Positions 26,957 through 37,578 of a DNA stretch of 64,000 bases are shown piece after piece. The notes below the pieces were generated by a model. The model made no database searches, was not told the origin of the DNA, and was given only the letters and a program-made list of their open reading frames with translations. The DNA is taken from contig NZ_RCZK01000001.1 of NCBI RefSeq assembly GCF_006438955.1, positions 124,001 through 188,000 of the forward strand, given 5' to 3'. The first letter of the stretch is position 1; every line of letters begins with the position of its first letter. The translations under genes and the position numbers were made by a program. Source of the DNA: Sphingomonas oligophenolica. GTDB taxonomy: Bacteria > Pseudomonadota > Alphaproteobacteria > Sphingomonadales > Sphingomonadaceae.

Positions 26957-27136
26957 TTGGGGATATCGCAGTCTTCGATTAGCACGCGCGACCGGATCGC
27001 CGAACTCGAGCGCGAGAACGAGCGGCTGCGCACTGCAGCGCCGGTGACCGCGCAGACGATCGCGCCGCGCACCCGCGCCGCCGCCCGCCGTGCTTACACC
27101 GACGGCCGCAAGCGCGGCTGGTTCGACTTCGGCTAG
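26957..27136 (+). CDS. small coiled-coil protein, 5' end uncertain
   Basis: A 59-aa frame from a TTG. It contains RDRIAELERENERLR, a clear leucine-heptad coiled coil, and ends RRAYTDGRKRGWFDFG. The frame is open upstream for about 17 more codons that would add a hydrophobic VVAIIPIILGI segment, giving a membrane-anchor plus coiled-coil layout, but no standard start codon lies there. Its stop overlaps the ppdK stop at a CTAG palindrome. It may be a real small protein or a truncated one. Confidence 0.35.
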   Translation: MGISQSSISTRDRIAELERENERLRTAAPVTAQTIAPRTRAAARRAYTDGRKRGWFDFG

Positions 27137-29796
27137 GCCTTGCGCAGCGCCGCCTGCGCCGCCGCGAGCCGTGCGATCGGCACGCGATAGGGCGACGCGC
27201 TGACGTAATCGAGCCCGACCTGTTCGCAGAACGCGATGCTGGCAGGGTCGCCGCCATGTTCGCCGCAGATCCCGAGCTTGATGTCGGGGCGGGTCTGGCG
27301 TCCACGCTGCGCGGCGATCTCGATCAGTTCACCGACGCCCTCGACATCAATGCTGACGAAAGGATCGCGTTCGTAGATGCCCTGGTCGACATAGGTGCCG
27401 AGGAAGCGCGCGGCATCGTCGCGGCTGACGCCGAGCGTCGTCTGGGTCAAGTCGTTGGTGCCGAACGAGAAGAAGTCGGCGGTCTCCGCAATCGCGCCGG
27501 CCCGGAGCGCGGCGCGGGGGAGTTCGATCATCGTGCCGACGAGATAGTCGATCTCGCGCCCGCGCTCGGCGAACACCGCCCGCGCCGCCTTGTCGACGAC
27601 GACCTTCATCAGATCGAGCTCACGCTTGGTGGCGACGAGCGGGATCATCACTTCGGGGATCGGCGCGGCGCCCGATTGTTCGGCGACATCGATCGCGGCC
27701 TCGAAGATCGCGCGCGCCTGGGTTTCGTATATCTCGGGATAGGTGACGCCGAGACGGCAGCCGCGATGGCCCAGCATCGGATTAAATTCATGGAGTTCCG
27801 CGGCGCGGCGCTTCAACGTGTCGATATCGACACCGGTCGCGGTGGCGACATCGGCGAAATCGGCCTCCGCGTGAGGCAGAAATTCGTGAAGCGGCGGATC
27901 GAGCAGCCGGATCGTGACCGGCAGGCCCGTCATGATCGCGAAGATCGCGGCGAAATCGGCGCGCTGTTCGGGGAGCAGTTTCGCGAGCGCGGCGCGGCGG
28001 CCCGCCTCGTCGGTCGCAAGAATCATCTGGCGGACCGCGGTGATCCGCGCGGCGTCGAAAAACATATGTTCGGTGCGACACAGTCCGACCCCTTCCGCCC
28101 CGAAATCGCGCGCGGTGCGGCAATCGAGCGGGGTTTCGGCGTTGGCGCGGACGCGGAGGCGGCGAACGCCGTCGGCCCATGCCATCAGCGTCGTGAAATC
28201 GCCCGACAGTTCGGGGTTCACGGTCGCGACCTGGCCCGCCATCACCTCGCCGGTCGACCCGTCGATGGTGAGCATGTCGCCTTCCTTCACCGACCGGTCG
28301 CCGACGCGCATGACCTTGGCCTTGGCATCGATCGACAGCGTCCCCGCCCCCGAGACGCAGGGGCGACCCATCCCGCGCGCGACGACCGCCGCGTGGCTGG
28401 TCATCCCGCCGCGCGCGGTGAGGATGCCCTTGGCGGCGTGCATCCCGTGGATATCCTCGGGGCTGGTTTCGGTGCGAACGAGGATCACCGCCTCACCCGC
28501 CGCGGCGCGCTTCTCCGCGGTGTCGGCGTCGAACACCACGGTGCCCGATGCCGCGCCCGGTGACGCGGGCAGCCCCTTGGCGATCACGTCGCGCACCGCG
28601 GCTGGATCGAGCGTCGGGTGGAGCAATTGGTCGAGCGCCATCGGATCGACGCGGAGGATCGCCTCTTCGCGGGTGATCAGCCCCTCGCTCGCCATGTCGA
28701 CCGCGATGCGGAGCGCGGCCTTGGCGGTGCGCTTGCCGGTGCGGGTCTGGAGCATCCACAATTGGGTCTTTTCGACCGTGAATTCGATGTCCTGCATGTC
28801 GCGGTAATGGCGTTCGAGGGTGTCGAACACGCCCGCGAGCTGGGCATAAACCTCTGGCATCGCCTCTTCCATCGAGGCGGGTTTGGCACCGGCTTCCTCG
28901 CGCGCGGCCTTCGTCAGATATTGCGGGGTGCGGATCCCGGCGACGACATCTTCGCCTTGCGCGTTGATCAGAAATTCCCCGTAGTAGGCGTTGTCGCCGG
29001 TCGACGGATCGCGGGTGAAGGCAACCCCGGTGGCCGAGGTATCGCCCATGTTGCCGAACACCATCGCCTGGACATTGACCGCGGTGCCCCAGCTACCCGA
29101 AATGTCGTTGATCCGGCGATAGACCTTCGCGCGATCGGCGTTCCACGATCCGAACACCGCGGCGACCGCACCCCAGAGCTGGTCGTGGACGTCCTGCGGG
29201 AAGGGCTTGCCCCATGCCTGCTCGACGAGCGACTTATACTCGCCGACCAGCGCCTTGAGGTCCGCGGCGGTCAGCTCGGTATCGAGATAATAGCCATTGT
29301 CTTCCTTGGCGACCTCGAGCGCTTCCTCGAACGCGCCGTGATCGAGTTCGAGGACGACATCGGCGTACATCTGGATGAAGCGGCGATAGCTGTCCCACGC
29401 GAAGCGCTCGTCGCCCGATCCGGTCGCGAGCCCCTCGACCGTCGCATCGTTGAGCCCGAGGTTGAGGACGGTGTCCATCATCCCCGGCATCGACACGCGC
29501 GCGCCCGAGCGGACCGAGACGAGGAGCGGGTTGGCGGGATCGCCGAAGGTCTTGGCGGTGACGCCTTCGATATGCGCGATCCCGGTGGCGACCTCGTCGC
29601 GGAGCGAATCGGGGAAGCGCTCCCCCTCCTCGTAATAGCGCGTGCACATCGCGGTCGAGATCGTGAAACCCGGCGGCACCGGGAGCCCGATCGAGGCCAT
29701 CTCGGCCAGGTTCGCGCCCTTGCCGCCGAGCAGATTCTTGTCGCCCTTGCCGCCATCCGACACCCCGCCGCCGAAGCGGTACACATACTGAGTCAT
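27133..29796 (-). CDS. ppdK: pyruvate, phosphate dikinase
   Basis: An 887-aa enzyme converting pyruvate, ATP and phosphate to phosphoenolpyruvate, AMP and PPi. The N-terminal ATP-grasp domain begins YVYRFGGGVSDGG and continues KNLLGGKGANLAEMASIGLP. The central phosphohistidine domain has the catalytic GGMTSHAAVVARGMGRPCV. The C-terminal PEP/pyruvate barrel has LGHRGCRLGVTYPEIYE, FSFGTNDLTQTTLG and the closing GICGEHGGDP. ATG 29796 with an AGGGA site is preferred over the in-frame TTG two codons earlier. It follows glyS on the same strand with a 75-bp gap, so it may share the glyQS transcript. Confidence 0.97.
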   Translation of the reverse strand: MTQYVYRFGGGVSDGGKGDKNLLGGKGANLAEMASIGLPVPPGFTISTAMCTRYYEEGERFPDSLRDEVATGIAHIEGVTAKTFGDPANPLLVSVRSGARVSMPGMMDTVLNLGLNDATVEGLATGSGDERFAWDSYRRFIQMYADVVLELDHGAFEEALEVAKEDNGYYLDTELTAADLKALVGEYKSLVEQAWGKPFPQDVHDQLWGAVAAVFGSWNADRAKVYRRINDISGSWGTAVNVQAMVFGNMGDTSATGVAFTRDPSTGDNAYYGEFLINAQGEDVVAGIRTPQYLTKAAREEAGAKPASMEEAMPEVYAQLAGVFDTLERHYRDMQDIEFTVEKTQLWMLQTRTGKRTAKAALRIAVDMASEGLITREEAILRVDPMALDQLLHPTLDPAAVRDVIAKGLPASPGAASGTVVFDADTAEKRAAAGEAVILVRTETSPEDIHGMHAAKGILTARGGMTSHAAVVARGMGRPCVSGAGTLSIDAKAKVMRVGDRSVKEGDMLTIDGSTGEVMAGQVATVNPELSGDFTTLMAWADGVRRLRVRANAETPLDCRTARDFGAEGVGLCRTEHMFFDAARITAVRQMILATDEAGRRAALAKLLPEQRADFAAIFAIMTGLPVTIRLLDPPLHEFLPHAEADFADVATATGVDIDTLKRRAAELHEFNPMLGHRGCRLGVTYPEIYETQARAIFEAAIDVAEQSGAAPIPEVMIPLVATKRELDLMKVVVDKAARAVFAERGREIDYLVGTMIELPRAALRAGAIAETADFFSFGTNDLTQTTLGVSRDDAARFLGTYVDQGIYERDPFVSIDVEGVGELIEIAAQRGRQTRPDIKLGICGEHGGDPASIAFCEQVGLDYVSASPYRVPIARLAAAQAALRKA

Positions 29797-29871
29797 TTTC
29801 AATCCCTGCTGGCTGAATGGACTTCCGGGGAGGCGAAGTGGAGAAAGTGGAGAGCGTCGCGCGGTTTTCGC

Positions 29872-32220
29872 TCAGCCCTCGATTTTGGAGAAATCGGCGA
29901 CGCCGTGCACCGCATCGCGAACGCGGGCGAGCAGTGCCAGCCGCGCAGCGCGCTTGTCCCGGTCGGGATCGTTGACGGTCACGCTGTCAAAGAACGCATC
30001 GATCGGCGCACGCAACGTCGCGAGCGCCGCCATCGCGCCCTCGAAATCCTCGACCCCGACCGCCGAGGCGGCGGCGGGCTCGGCGGCATCGAGCGCGGCG
30101 ATCAGCGCAGCCTCTGCCGGTTCGGGCGTGTAGGACAGCGGAATCTTTCCTTCTCCCCCTGTGGGAGAAGGAGGGAGGCCCGCAGGGCCGGAAGGATGAG
30201 GGGGGGTGAGGGTCGCAACGCCAGCGTCCCCCTCACCCTTCCCATCCGCTGACGCGGACGGGCCCCTTCCCTCTCCCACAAGGGGAGAGGGAGATTCGTA
30301 CCCTTCTTTCTTCAAAATATTCGCGGCGCGCTTGTAGCCGGCGAGGAGGTTGGTGCCGTCCTCGGTGCCGATGAACGCCTGCAGCGCGCGGACGCGCGCG
30401 AGGAGGCGGACCAGATCGTCCTCGCCACCAAGCGCGAACACAGCGTCGATCAGATCGTGGCGGACGCCTGCTTCGCGTTGTTGGACCTTGAGGCGGTCTA
30501 CAATAAAATCCACGACGACGAGCGCTACCGCTCTTCGTCCAATTTGCTCGGGCGACAACTGCATTGTTGTCTCATGACCAAGCCATCCCTGCCTTATGAC
30601 TTCACCCCAACTTGCACGGGAGTTATTCACGAGAATTAATCGAGCAATCCCGATTGCTCCCCGGCGCAGTGCAAATGGATCTTTCGAGCCCGTAGGCAGC
30701 TCCTCCACGCCGAAGAATGAGCAAATCGTATCCAGCTTGTCTGCCAAGCTCACCGCGACCGTGACCGGATCGGTGGGGACGTCGTCGCCCTGCCCGACCG
30801 GCTTGTAATGGTCGCGGATCGCGGCGGCGACGCGGGGGTCTTCGCCTTGCGCCAAGGCGTAATAGCCGCCCATCAGGCCCTGGAGCTCGGGGAATTCGCC
30901 GACCATGCCGGTGACGAGGTCCGCTTTCGCGAGCCGCGCGGCGCGGTCGGCGAGGTCTGCGAGCAATGCTAATTCCTCCCCGGCACGGGGAGGGGGACCG
31001 TCGGCGGCAGCCGATGGTGGAGGGGCAGACGCGGGCGCGGCGCTGCTTGGCTGCCCCTCCACCAGCTTCGCTGGTCCCCCTCCCCGTGCCGGGGAGGAAC
31101 TAACGATTCCCTCTTCGACCAACCACCTTGCCAGCTTGGCGACGCGGTCGACCTTGTCCGCCACGGTGCCGAGCTTTTCGTGGAAGACGATCTGGCCAAG
31201 CTTCTCCGCCTGAACGTCGAGCGGCACCTTGAGATCGGTGTCGTAGAAGAATTTGGCGTCGGACAATCTTGCGGCGAGGACCTTGCGGTTGCCTTCGACG
31301 ATCGTGCTGCCGCCGTCGGTGGCGTCGATGTTGGCGGTGCAGATGAAGGCGTTGGCCAACGCCCCGTCGGCATCGCGGCAGACGAAATATTTCTGGTTCA
31401 CGCGCGCGGTGAGCTGGATGACCTCTGGCGGGACATCGAGATAGGCGGCGTCGAACCGGCCGAGCAGCGGCACCGGCCATTCGGTGAGCCCGGCGTTTTC
31501 GGCGACGAGGCCTTCGTCCTCGATCAGCGCGAGGCCGGCTTCGGCGGCGAGCGCGTGGGCGCGGGTGCGGACAGCCAAGCGGCGTTCGTCCTGATCGACG
31601 ATGACGTGGCAGGCGCGGAGTTTCTCGACATAGTCGCCCGCCGAGCCGATCGTGATCTGATCCGGGTGGTGGAAGCGGTGGCCGAGCGTCGCGGCACTGC
31701 TGGTGATTCCGGCGATCTCGACGGGAACGATCTCGTCACCGAACAGCGCGACGATGCCGTGCAAGGGGCGGACCCAACGGAGGCTTTCGGTGCTCGCCGA
31801 CGCGTCGCCCCAGCGCATCGACTTGGGCCAGGGGAACGCGCGGATGATCGCGGGAATCGCGTCGGCAAGGACGGCGGCGGTGGCGCGACCGGGCTTTTCG
31901 CTGATCGCGAAGAAGATGCCGTCGCGTTCGGTCAACTGTTCGCGGGTGAGGCCGGTCTTGCGGAGGAACCCCTCTAGCGCCTGCGGAGGGGCGCTGGCCT
32001 TGGGGCCCTTGATTTCCTCGGTGACCGCCTGCGTCTCGGTCGGCAGGTCGCGCGCGATCAGCGTCAGGCGACGGGGGGTGGCGTAAGTGACGATCGCCCC
32101 GGTCGCGATCCCTGCCTTGGCGAGTTCGGCGGTGAAAAGCTTGGCGAGATCGTCGCGCGCGCGATCCTGCATCCGCGCGGGAATTTCCTCGGAGCGGAGT
32201 TCGAGGAGGAAGTCGGTCAT
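29872..32220 (-). CDS. glyS: glycyl-tRNA synthetase beta subunit
   Basis: A 782-aa beta subunit of the bacterial alpha2-beta2 glycyl-tRNA synthetase. It starts [18 protein letters not shown] and keeps the HD-like region ([19 protein letters not shown]) and the C-terminal DALR-type anticodon region. It is about 90 residues longer than usual. The excess is explained by two in-frame palindromic repeats, at about residues 374-417 and 643-692, rich in Pro, Gly and Ser ([22 protein letters not shown]). The start overlaps the glyQ stop (ATGA). The segment encoded by about 30490-30745 has more A/T and unlike codon choice. Confidence 0.95.
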   Translation of the reverse strand: MTDFLLELRSEEIPARMQDRARDDLAKLFTAELAKAGIATGAIVTYATPRRLTLIARDLPTETQAVTEEIKGPKASAPPQALEGFLRKTGLTREQLTERDGIFFAISEKPGRATAAVLADAIPAIIRAFPWPKSMRWGDASASTESLRWVRPLHGIVALFGDEIVPVEIAGITSSAATLGHRFHHPDQITIGSAGDYVEKLRACHVIVDQDERRLAVRTRAHALAAEAGLALIEDEGLVAENAGLTEWPVPLLGRFDAAYLDVPPEVIQLTARVNQKYFVCRDADGALANAFICTANIDATDGGSTIVEGNRKVLAARLSDAKFFYDTDLKVPLDVQAEKLGQIVFHEKLGTVADKVDRVAKLARWLVEEGIVSSSPARGGGPAKLVEGQPSSAAPASAPPPSAAADGPPPRAGEELALLADLADRAARLAKADLVTGMVGEFPELQGLMGGYYALAQGEDPRVAAAIRDHYKPVGQGDDVPTDPVTVAVSLADKLDTICSFFGVEELPTGSKDPFALRRGAIGIARLILVNNSRASWGEVIRQGWLGHETTMQLSPEQIGRRAVALVVVDFIVDRLKVQQREAGVRHDLIDAVFALGGEDDLVRLLARVRALQAFIGTEDGTNLLAGYKRAANILKKEGYESPSPLVGEGRGPSASADGKGEGDAGVATLTPPHPSGPAGLPPSPTGGEGKIPLSYTPEPAEAALIAALDAAEPAAASAVGVEDFEGAMAALATLRAPIDAFFDSVTVNDPDRDKRAARLALLARVRDAVHGVADFSKIEG
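30148..30293. repeat. palindromic repeat inside glyS (second insertion)
   Basis: Inverted arms near tccttctccccctgtgggag at the left and ctctcccacaaggggagagg at the right enclose about 100 bp with further small hairpins. The element stays in the glyS frame and encodes about 50 extra residues. It belongs to the same class as the repeat at 62493. Confidence 0.8.
30971..31101. repeat. palindromic repeat inside glyS (first insertion)
   Basis: Near-perfect inverted arms (aattcctccccggcacgggg at the left, its inverse ending at 31101) flank about 80 bp. It encodes about 43 low-complexity residues in frame between two conserved glyS regions. Confidence 0.8.
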
Positions 32221-33185
32221 GCCGCGCTCCAGTGCGGAAAGCGGGCGGTCCAGTCGTCGGCGTGCTTGTCCATCCACGCGGCGCAGGCGCCCTTCGCGAG
32301 ATCGCGGACGCGGCCCATATAGGCTTGGCGTTCGGCGACCGATATCACCCCGCGCGCTTGCAGCAGGTTGAAGACGTGGCTGGCCTTGATCGCCTGTTCA
32401 TAGGCGGGGATCGGGAGTTTCGCCTCGAGCGAATTTTCGCATTCGGCGACATGCTTGCGGAACAGGTCGAACAGCGCGTCGGTGTTGGCGACCTCGAAAT
32501 TCCAGGTCGACATCTCGACCTCGTTCTCATGGAATACCTCGCCGTAGGTTACCCCTGCGTCGTTGTACGCGAGATCGTACACGCTGTCCTTGTTCTGGAT
32601 ATACATCGCGAGACGTTCGAGGCCGTAGGTCAGTTCGCCCGCGACGGGCTTCATGTCGTAGCCGCCCATCTGCTGGAAATAGGTGAACTGGGTGACTTCC
32701 ATCCCGTCGCACCACACCTCCCAGCCGAGGCCCCACGCGCCGAGCGTGGGTGATTCCCAATCGTCCTCGACGAAGCGGATGTCGTGGCGCGCCATGTCGA
32801 TCCCGATCGCGCGCAGCGAGCCGAGGTACAGGTCCTGAAGATCGGGCGGGCTCGGTTTCAGGATGACCTGATACTGGTAGTAATGCTGGAGCCGGTTGGG
32901 GTTTTCGCCGTAACGGCCGTCGGTGGGGCGGCGGCAGGGCTGGACGAACGCGGCGTTCCACGTGTCCGGCCCGAGCGCGCGCAGCGTGGTGGCGGGATGG
33001 AAGGTGCCCGCGCCCATCTCCAGGTCGTGCGGCTGAAGAATCAGACAGCCGTGGTCGCTCCAGTAATCGTGGAGCGTCAGGATCATCCTCTGGAAGCTGA
33101 GCGGCTGGTCGGTCACGGGCACGCGCTTAGGCGGAAGGGGGGCGGTGTAGCAAGTCGGGGCCTGCGCCATTAGGTATGTGTTCAT
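32217..33185 (-). CDS. glyQ: glycyl-tRNA synthetase alpha subunit
   Basis: A 322-aa class II catalytic subunit that forms glycyl-adenylate and charges tRNA-Gly with GlyS. Conserved blocks are [74 protein letters not shown] and [14 protein letters not shown]. The start is uncertain: ATG 33185 has AGG nearby, and later in-frame ATG or GTG codons (33170, 33116) would also keep the whole conserved part. It is coupled to glyS by a 4-bp overlap. Confidence 0.96.
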   Translation of the reverse strand: MNTYLMAQAPTCYTAPLPPKRVPVTDQPLSFQRMILTLHDYWSDHGCLILQPHDLEMGAGTFHPATTLRALGPDTWNAAFVQPCRRPTDGRYGENPNRLQHYYQYQVILKPSPPDLQDLYLGSLRAIGIDMARHDIRFVEDDWESPTLGAWGLGWEVWCDGMEVTQFTYFQQMGGYDMKPVAGELTYGLERLAMYIQNKDSVYDLAYNDAGVTYGEVFHENEVEMSTWNFEVANTDALFDLFRKHVAECENSLEAKLPIPAYEQAIKASHVFNLLQARGVISVAERQAYMGRVRDLAKGACAAWMDKHADDWTARFPHWSAA

Positions 33186-33209
33186 CCAACCTGTGGGATC
33201 CCCTCACGC

Positions 33210-34118
33210 ATGATCAAGACATTCGGCGCCGCACTGTCGGCCCTATCGCTCGCCCTCGCGCTGCCCGCCTGTGCGCAGACCCAACCCAAGCCGCAGCCCG
33301 CCGCGCAGGATGCCGATCCGGCGCTGTGGGTGGTCAGGGACCAGGACACGACGATCTATCTGTTCGGGACGATCCACGTCCTCAAACCCGGGATGACGTG
33401 GTTCGACGAGGCGGTGAAAAAGGCGTTCGATGCCTCCAGCGAAGTGAAGCTCGAACTGGTCATGCCCGACCAGAGCGAGATGCAGAAGCTGGTGATGGCG
33501 ACCGGGGTCGCGGCGCCGGGCACCCCGCCGCTGACGCAGCGGCTGCCCGCCGACAAGCGCGCCGCCTATGCCAAGGCGGTGACCGACCTGGGGCTGCCCG
33601 CCAACGCGCTCGATATCTACAAGCCGTGGCTCGCCGCGACTCAGCTGTCGATCGCGCCATTGGGCAAGCTGGGCTATGATGCCGAGAACGGCCCCGAACA
33701 GGTCATCACCGCGGCGGCCAAGACCGCGGGCAAGCCGGTGACGGGGCTGGAAACCGCGGCGCAGCAACTGGGCTATTTCAGCGGACTGTCGGAGCCCGCG
33801 CAGCTCCAGTTCCTGACCAGCACGGTCGACGAATTGCCGACGCTGGCCAAGACGATGAGCGACATGGTCGACGACTGGGCAGAGGGGAAGCCCGACGCGC
33901 TGGCGAAGGAGATGAACGACAGCCTGAAGGATTCGCCCGAGGTCGCCAAGACGTTGCTGGTCGATCGCAACCAGCGCTGGGCGACATGGATCAAGGCGCG
34001 AATGGCGCAGCCGGGGACGGTGTTCATCGCGGTCGGCGCGGGGCATCTGGCGGGACGTGATTCGGTGCAGGCGCAATTGGCCAAGCTTGGAGTGAAGAGC
34101 GCGCGGGTGATTTACTGA
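33210..34118 (+). CDS. TraB/GumN family lipoprotein
   Basis: A 302-aa exported protein. The signal sequence ends in a lipobox-like LPAC (ALALPAC), so it is probably a lipoprotein. The family hallmarks are YLFGTIHVLKPG near the N-terminus, ETAAQQLGYF in the middle and VFIAVGAGHLAG near the end, with conserved Gly-x-x-His pairs. These proteins resemble TIKI-type metalloproteases, but the bacterial function is not settled. It is divergent from glyQ. Confidence 0.88.
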   Translation: MIKTFGAALSALSLALALPACAQTQPKPQPAAQDADPALWVVRDQDTTIYLFGTIHVLKPGMTWFDEAVKKAFDASSEVKLELVMPDQSEMQKLVMATGVAAPGTPPLTQRLPADKRAAYAKAVTDLGLPANALDIYKPWLAATQLSIAPLGKLGYDAENGPEQVITAAAKTAGKPVTGLETAAQQLGYFSGLSEPAQLQFLTSTVDELPTLAKTMSDMVDDWAEGKPDALAKEMNDSLKDSPEVAKTLLVDRNQRWATWIKARMAQPGTVFIAVGAGHLAGRDSVQAQLAKLGVKSARVIY

Positions 34119-34238
34119 CGCGCCGTATCCGCAACATTGCATTTTGCCCGCCACCCCGCTATCGCCCCGCACTTCCGTGCCATGGTCATCCCTGGAGGCG
34201 TGGCGCGGATGTAACCTTACGTCTTTCGGAGAATGACA

Positions 34239-34907
34239 ATGAGCGACCAGTTGACGCTCGCCGCCGAGACGCGTGACCGGGTTGGCAAGGGAGCCTCCCG
34301 TGATCTGCGCCGCAATGGCCGCGTGCCCGCCGTGATCTATGGCAACAAGCAGGAACCGAGCCCGGTTCACCTCGAGGAAAAGGCGCTCGTGAAGGCGCTG
34401 TCGTCGGGACATTTCATGAACACCGTCGTGATGGTCGACGGCCAGCGCACGCTGCCCAAGGACGTCGCGTTCCACCCGGTGACCGATCGCCCGATCCACG
34501 TCGATTTCCTGCGGATCAGCGAACACGCTACCGTCACGGTCGCGATCCCGGTCCACTTCGTCGATGAAGACGAGTGTCGCGGGATCAAACAGGGCGGCGT
34601 GCTCAACATCACCCGCCACGAGGTCGAGCTGATCGTCGATGCCGCCGAGATTCCGGGCGAACTGACAATTTCGCTTAAAGGTCGCGAGATCGGCGATTCG
34701 ATCCACATCAGCGACGTCACGCTGCCCAAGGGCGCCAAGCCCGCGATCGACGACCGCGATTTCGCGATCGCGACGATCGTGCCGCCGACCGTGTCGACCG
34801 CGAGCGACGACGAGGAGGTCACCGAGACCGAAGTCATCAATCAGGATGCCGACACCGTAATGGGCGACGAGCCCGGCGATGCGAGCACGGACAAGGCCGA
34901 GGGCTGA
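34239..34907 (+). CDS. rplY: 50S ribosomal protein L25/general stress protein Ctc
   Basis: A 222-aa long-form L25 (Ctc). The N-terminal 5S-rRNA-binding domain begins [23 protein letters not shown] and includes [11 protein letters not shown]; the C-terminal TL5-type beta domain includes [13 protein letters not shown] and the tail is acidic. GGAG at 34228 is seven bases from ATG 34239, which favours it over the ATG at 34233. pth follows on the same strand, a common pairing. Confidence 0.96.
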   Translation: MSDQLTLAAETRDRVGKGASRDLRRNGRVPAVIYGNKQEPSPVHLEEKALVKALSSGHFMNTVVMVDGQRTLPKDVAFHPVTDRPIHVDFLRISEHATVTVAIPVHFVDEDECRGIKQGGVLNITRHEVELIVDAAEIPGELTISLKGREIGDSIHISDVTLPKGAKPAIDDRDFAIATIVPPTVSTASDDEEVTETEVINQDADTVMGDEPGDASTDKAEG

Positions 34908-34955
34908 GGGCCGAGGGCTGAGCCCTTCGCACCCTTATCGCTTGCGGTTAAGGAT

Positions 34956-34990
34956 CAGGGCAGGTGGCGGCGACGCCCCTGCCCTGTTTC
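34956..34990 (+). terminator. possible terminator between rplY and pth
   Basis: CAGGGCAGG (34956-34964) pairs with CCTGCCCTG (34978-34986), followed by TTTCGTT. The T run is short, so it may only reduce readthrough into pth. Confidence 0.45.
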
Positions 34991-35005
34991 GTTGAGGAGG
35001 CTGAC

Positions 35006-35575
35006 GTGCAAATCTGGGCAGGGCTCGGCAATCCGGGGAGCCAACATGCGATGCAGCGGCACAACGTCGGCTTCATGGCGGTCGACGCGATCGCCGAGGT
35101 GCATGGCTTCGGCGCGGTGAAGAAGGCGTTCCAGGGCTGGACGCAGGAAGGGCGGATCGGCGCGGAAAAGATCGTGCTGCTGAAACCCGCGACCTTCATG
35201 AACGACAGCGGACGATCGATCGGCGAGGCGCTGCGCTTCTACAAATTGGGCGTCGAAGCGCTGACGGTGTTCCACGATGAACTCGATCTCGCTCCATTCA
35301 AGGTCAAGGTGCGGATCGGTGGCGGGCTGGCGGGGCATAATGGGCTGCGCTCGACCGACCAGCATCTCGGTCCCGAGTTCCGCCGCGTCCGGATCGGGAT
35401 CGGCCATCCGGGGCACAAGGACCGCGTGACGGGGTACGTGCTCGGCAATTACGCCAAGGCGGAGATCGACCCGCTCGCCGACATGCTCGGCGCGATCGCG
35501 GGGGAGGCTGACCGGTTGGCCGACGGCGACGACGTGCGGTTTATGAACGACGTCGCGATGCGGCAGGCGGCATGA
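35006..35575 (+). CDS. pth: peptidyl-tRNA hydrolase
   Basis: A 189-aa enzyme that frees tRNA from prematurely released peptidyl-tRNA. Conserved features are IWAGLGNPG at the start, the catalytic His in QRHNVGFM, LLKPATFMNDSG, FHDELDL and GGGLAGHNGLRS. The start is a GTG at 35006 with GAGGAGG six bases upstream, chosen because the family begins with this sequence. Its stop overlaps the next gene by 4 bp (ATGA). Confidence 0.96.
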   Translation: MQIWAGLGNPGSQHAMQRHNVGFMAVDAIAEVHGFGAVKKAFQGWTQEGRIGAEKIVLLKPATFMNDSGRSIGEALRFYKLGVEALTVFHDELDLAPFKVKVRIGGGLAGHNGLRSTDQHLGPEFRRVRIGIGHPGHKDRVTGYVLGNYAKAEIDPLADMLGAIAGEADRLADGDDVRFMNDVAMRQAA

Positions 35576-36174
35576 CCGTCCGCAGTCTCTTCGCCACGCG
35601 CTTCTACGACGCGCCGCTCGGCGATGCCGCGCTGCTCGATGAACTCGACGAAGCGTGCCGCGACTTGGCGCAGCAGGATCGCGCGGGGCGGGCGTGGTCG
35701 AAGGATCACGGGTATCGCGGCTATACTTCCTACGCGTCGCTCGACGATTTGCCGGTGCGCGATCCGCGGTTCGGCGATCTGGTGCGGGTGTTGAACAAGC
35801 ATGTTGCTAAATTTGCCGAGGCGTGCGCGTTCGATCTCGACCGAAAGCTCAAGCTCGACAGCATCTGGGTCAACGTCCTCAAACCCGGCGGCACGCATGC
35901 GGGGCATATCCATCCGCACAGTGTGGTGTCGGGGACGGTCTATGTCGCGGTGCCGCCGGGATCGGGGTCGCTCAAGCTCGAAGACCCGCGGCTGGCGATG
36001 ATGATGGCGGCACCAACGCGGCGAGACGACGCGCCCGAAGATCTCACGACCTTCGTCTATGCCGAACCCGAGGTCGGGACGGTGTTCCTGTGGGAAAGCT
36101 GGCTACGACACGAGGTGACGCCGAACGCAGCGAAATCAGAACGGATCAGCATCAGCTTCAATTATCGCCGGTAG
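35572..36174 (+). CDS. putative 2OG-Fe(II) oxygenase
   Basis: A 200-aa protein of the TIGR02466-like group. The iron-binding pattern appears as THAGHIHPHSVVSGTVYV with candidate His ligands and a distal His in WLRHEVTPN, and the C-terminal ERISISFNYRR holds the 2-oxoglutarate Arg. It is translationally coupled to pth. The substrate is unknown. Confidence 0.8.
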   Translation: MTVRSLFATRFYDAPLGDAALLDELDEACRDLAQQDRAGRAWSKDHGYRGYTSYASLDDLPVRDPRFGDLVRVLNKHVAKFAEACAFDLDRKLKLDSIWVNVLKPGGTHAGHIHPHSVVSGTVYVAVPPGSGSLKLEDPRLAMMMAAPTRRDDAPEDLTTFVYAEPEVGTVFLWESWLRHEVTPNAAKSERISISFNYRR

Positions 36175-36189
36175 CGTGCCGCGGGGTTT

Positions 36190-36396
36190 GCCGCGCGAAG
36201 GCGCGAAGAAGGTCTTTGCGCGCAGCGGCGCAGAGGACGCGGAGGCGCTTCGCTAGCGGTAGGTGTCCCGCGAAGCGGCGTGACCATCGTCCGTTAGGGG
36301 CAATTTGCAGGCCGCTGCGCGGCGACCTCTCTGCGACCTCTGCGCCTCTCCGCGAACAACCTTTCTCTTCGCGTCTTCGCGCGAACACCCTGTCCG
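36190..36396. repeat. imperfect long inverted repeat
   Basis: Arms around gcgcgaaggcgcgaagaagg on the left and its degenerate inverse (tcttcgcgtcttcgcgcg) on the right enclose cgcagagg-type short repeats. It fills most of the gap between the oxygenase and serine hydrolase genes. No protein is likely. Confidence 0.6.
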
Positions 36397-36447
36397 CCGA
36401 CCGCCGACGGATTGCGCGCGGCAGCGATTAGCGGTTAGCGTCACGCC

Positions 36448-37578
36448 ATGCTGGCCACCTTCCTCCTCGCCGCCGCCTCGCCCATCGCGCAGGTGCGGGT
36501 GACGTTCGATGCACGGCAGGTGACGTCGGTGCGGGCGGAGGGGCTCGCCGATATCGCGACCGGGCGGCGGGTGACCGCGCGCGATCCGGTGCGGGTGGCG
36601 TCGATTTCGAAGCTGGTGACCGCGATCGGGGTGATGCGGCTGGTCGAAGCGCACAAGCTCGACCTCGATGCCGACGTGTCCGCGCTGCTCGGATGGCGGC
36701 TGCGCAATCCAGCCTTTCCCGACGTGCCGATCACGCTGAGGCTGTTGCTGTCGCACCGGTCGAGCCTGACCGACGGGATCGATTACGTGCTGCCGCTCGA
36801 TGCGTCGATCGAGACCGCACTGACGGATTCCAAAGCATGGGATGGCGACCACGCGCCCGGCACCTATTTTCGCTACACCAACCTCAACTTCCCCGTGATT
36901 GCGAGCGTGATGGAGCGCGCGACCGGCGAGCGGTTCGACCGGCTGATGGCGCGGCTGGTGCTGACGCCGCTCGGGATCGATGCGTGCTTCAACTGGGCGA
37001 GCTGTTCGCCCGCGACCCGCGCCAAGGCGGTCGTGCTCTATCGCGACCGCGCGCCGGTGAAGGATGACCCCGCCAGTATCGCGTCGTGCCCGGTCACCCC
37101 CGCGCGCGACGGATCGTGCGACCTCAAGGTGTGGCGTGCGGGCGTGAACGGCGCGATGTTTTCGCCGCAGGGTGGCCTCAGGATTTCAATGCTCGGGCTT
37201 GCGCGAATCGGGCAGCTGTTGCTGGACCGCGGCGCGGTGGGTGGCGTGCGGCTGTTGTCCTCCGCCTCGGTGAGGCTGCTCGAAACCCCGGTCTGGACCT
37301 ACGACGGCACCAATGGCGATACCGGCGACGGCTTTGATTGCGCCTACGGGCTGGCGGTCACGTTCACCGCAACGCGCGCGGCGGGGTGCAAGGACGATCC
37401 GTTCGGCGACGGACGCCGCCGGATCGGGCATCCGGGCGACGCCTATGGGCTGAAATCGGGGCTGTGGATCGATCCCGCGCACGGCACCGGGGTCGCCTAT
37501 GTCGCGACCGACGTCCCCGATGGAGTCCGCGGTCGCTCCGCCTATTCGCCCGCCGAAGAAGCGCTGGCGACGCCGTAG
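36448..37578 (+). CDS. serine hydrolase, beta-lactamase (class C-like) family
   Basis: A 376-aa exported protein. Motifs of penicillin-recognising enzymes are present: SxxK as SISK ([10 protein letters not shown]), YxN as YTN (FRYTNLN) and a late HPG near the KTG position (IGHPGDAYG). The N-terminal hydrophobic stretch [14 protein letters not shown] is a signal peptide. Several Cys in the middle ([16 protein letters not shown]) may form disulphides. More likely an esterase or peptidase than a resistance enzyme, but activity cannot be told. Confidence 0.85.
   Translation: MLATFLLAAASPIAQVRVTFDARQVTSVRAEGLADIATGRRVTARDPVRVASISKLVTAIGVMRLVEAHKLDLDADVSALLGWRLRNPAFPDVPITLRLLLSHRSSLTDGIDYVLPLDASIETALTDSKAWDGDHAPGTYFRYTNLNFPVIASVMERATGERFDRLMARLVLTPLGIDACFNWASCSPATRAKAVVLYRDRAPVKDDPASIASCPVTPARDGSCDLKVWRAGVNGAMFSPQGGLRISMLGLARIGQLLLDRGAVGGVRLLSSASVRLLETPVWTYDGTNGDTGDGFDCAYGLAVTFTATRAAGCKDDPFGDGRRRIGHPGDAYGLKSGLWIDPAHGTGVAYVATDVPDGVRGRSAYSPAEEALATP

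Noticed and set aside
28618..30252. Long plus-strand frame opposite ppdK and glyS
   Set aside because: Antisense shadow of two well-conserved enzymes; no motif or ribosome-binding site.
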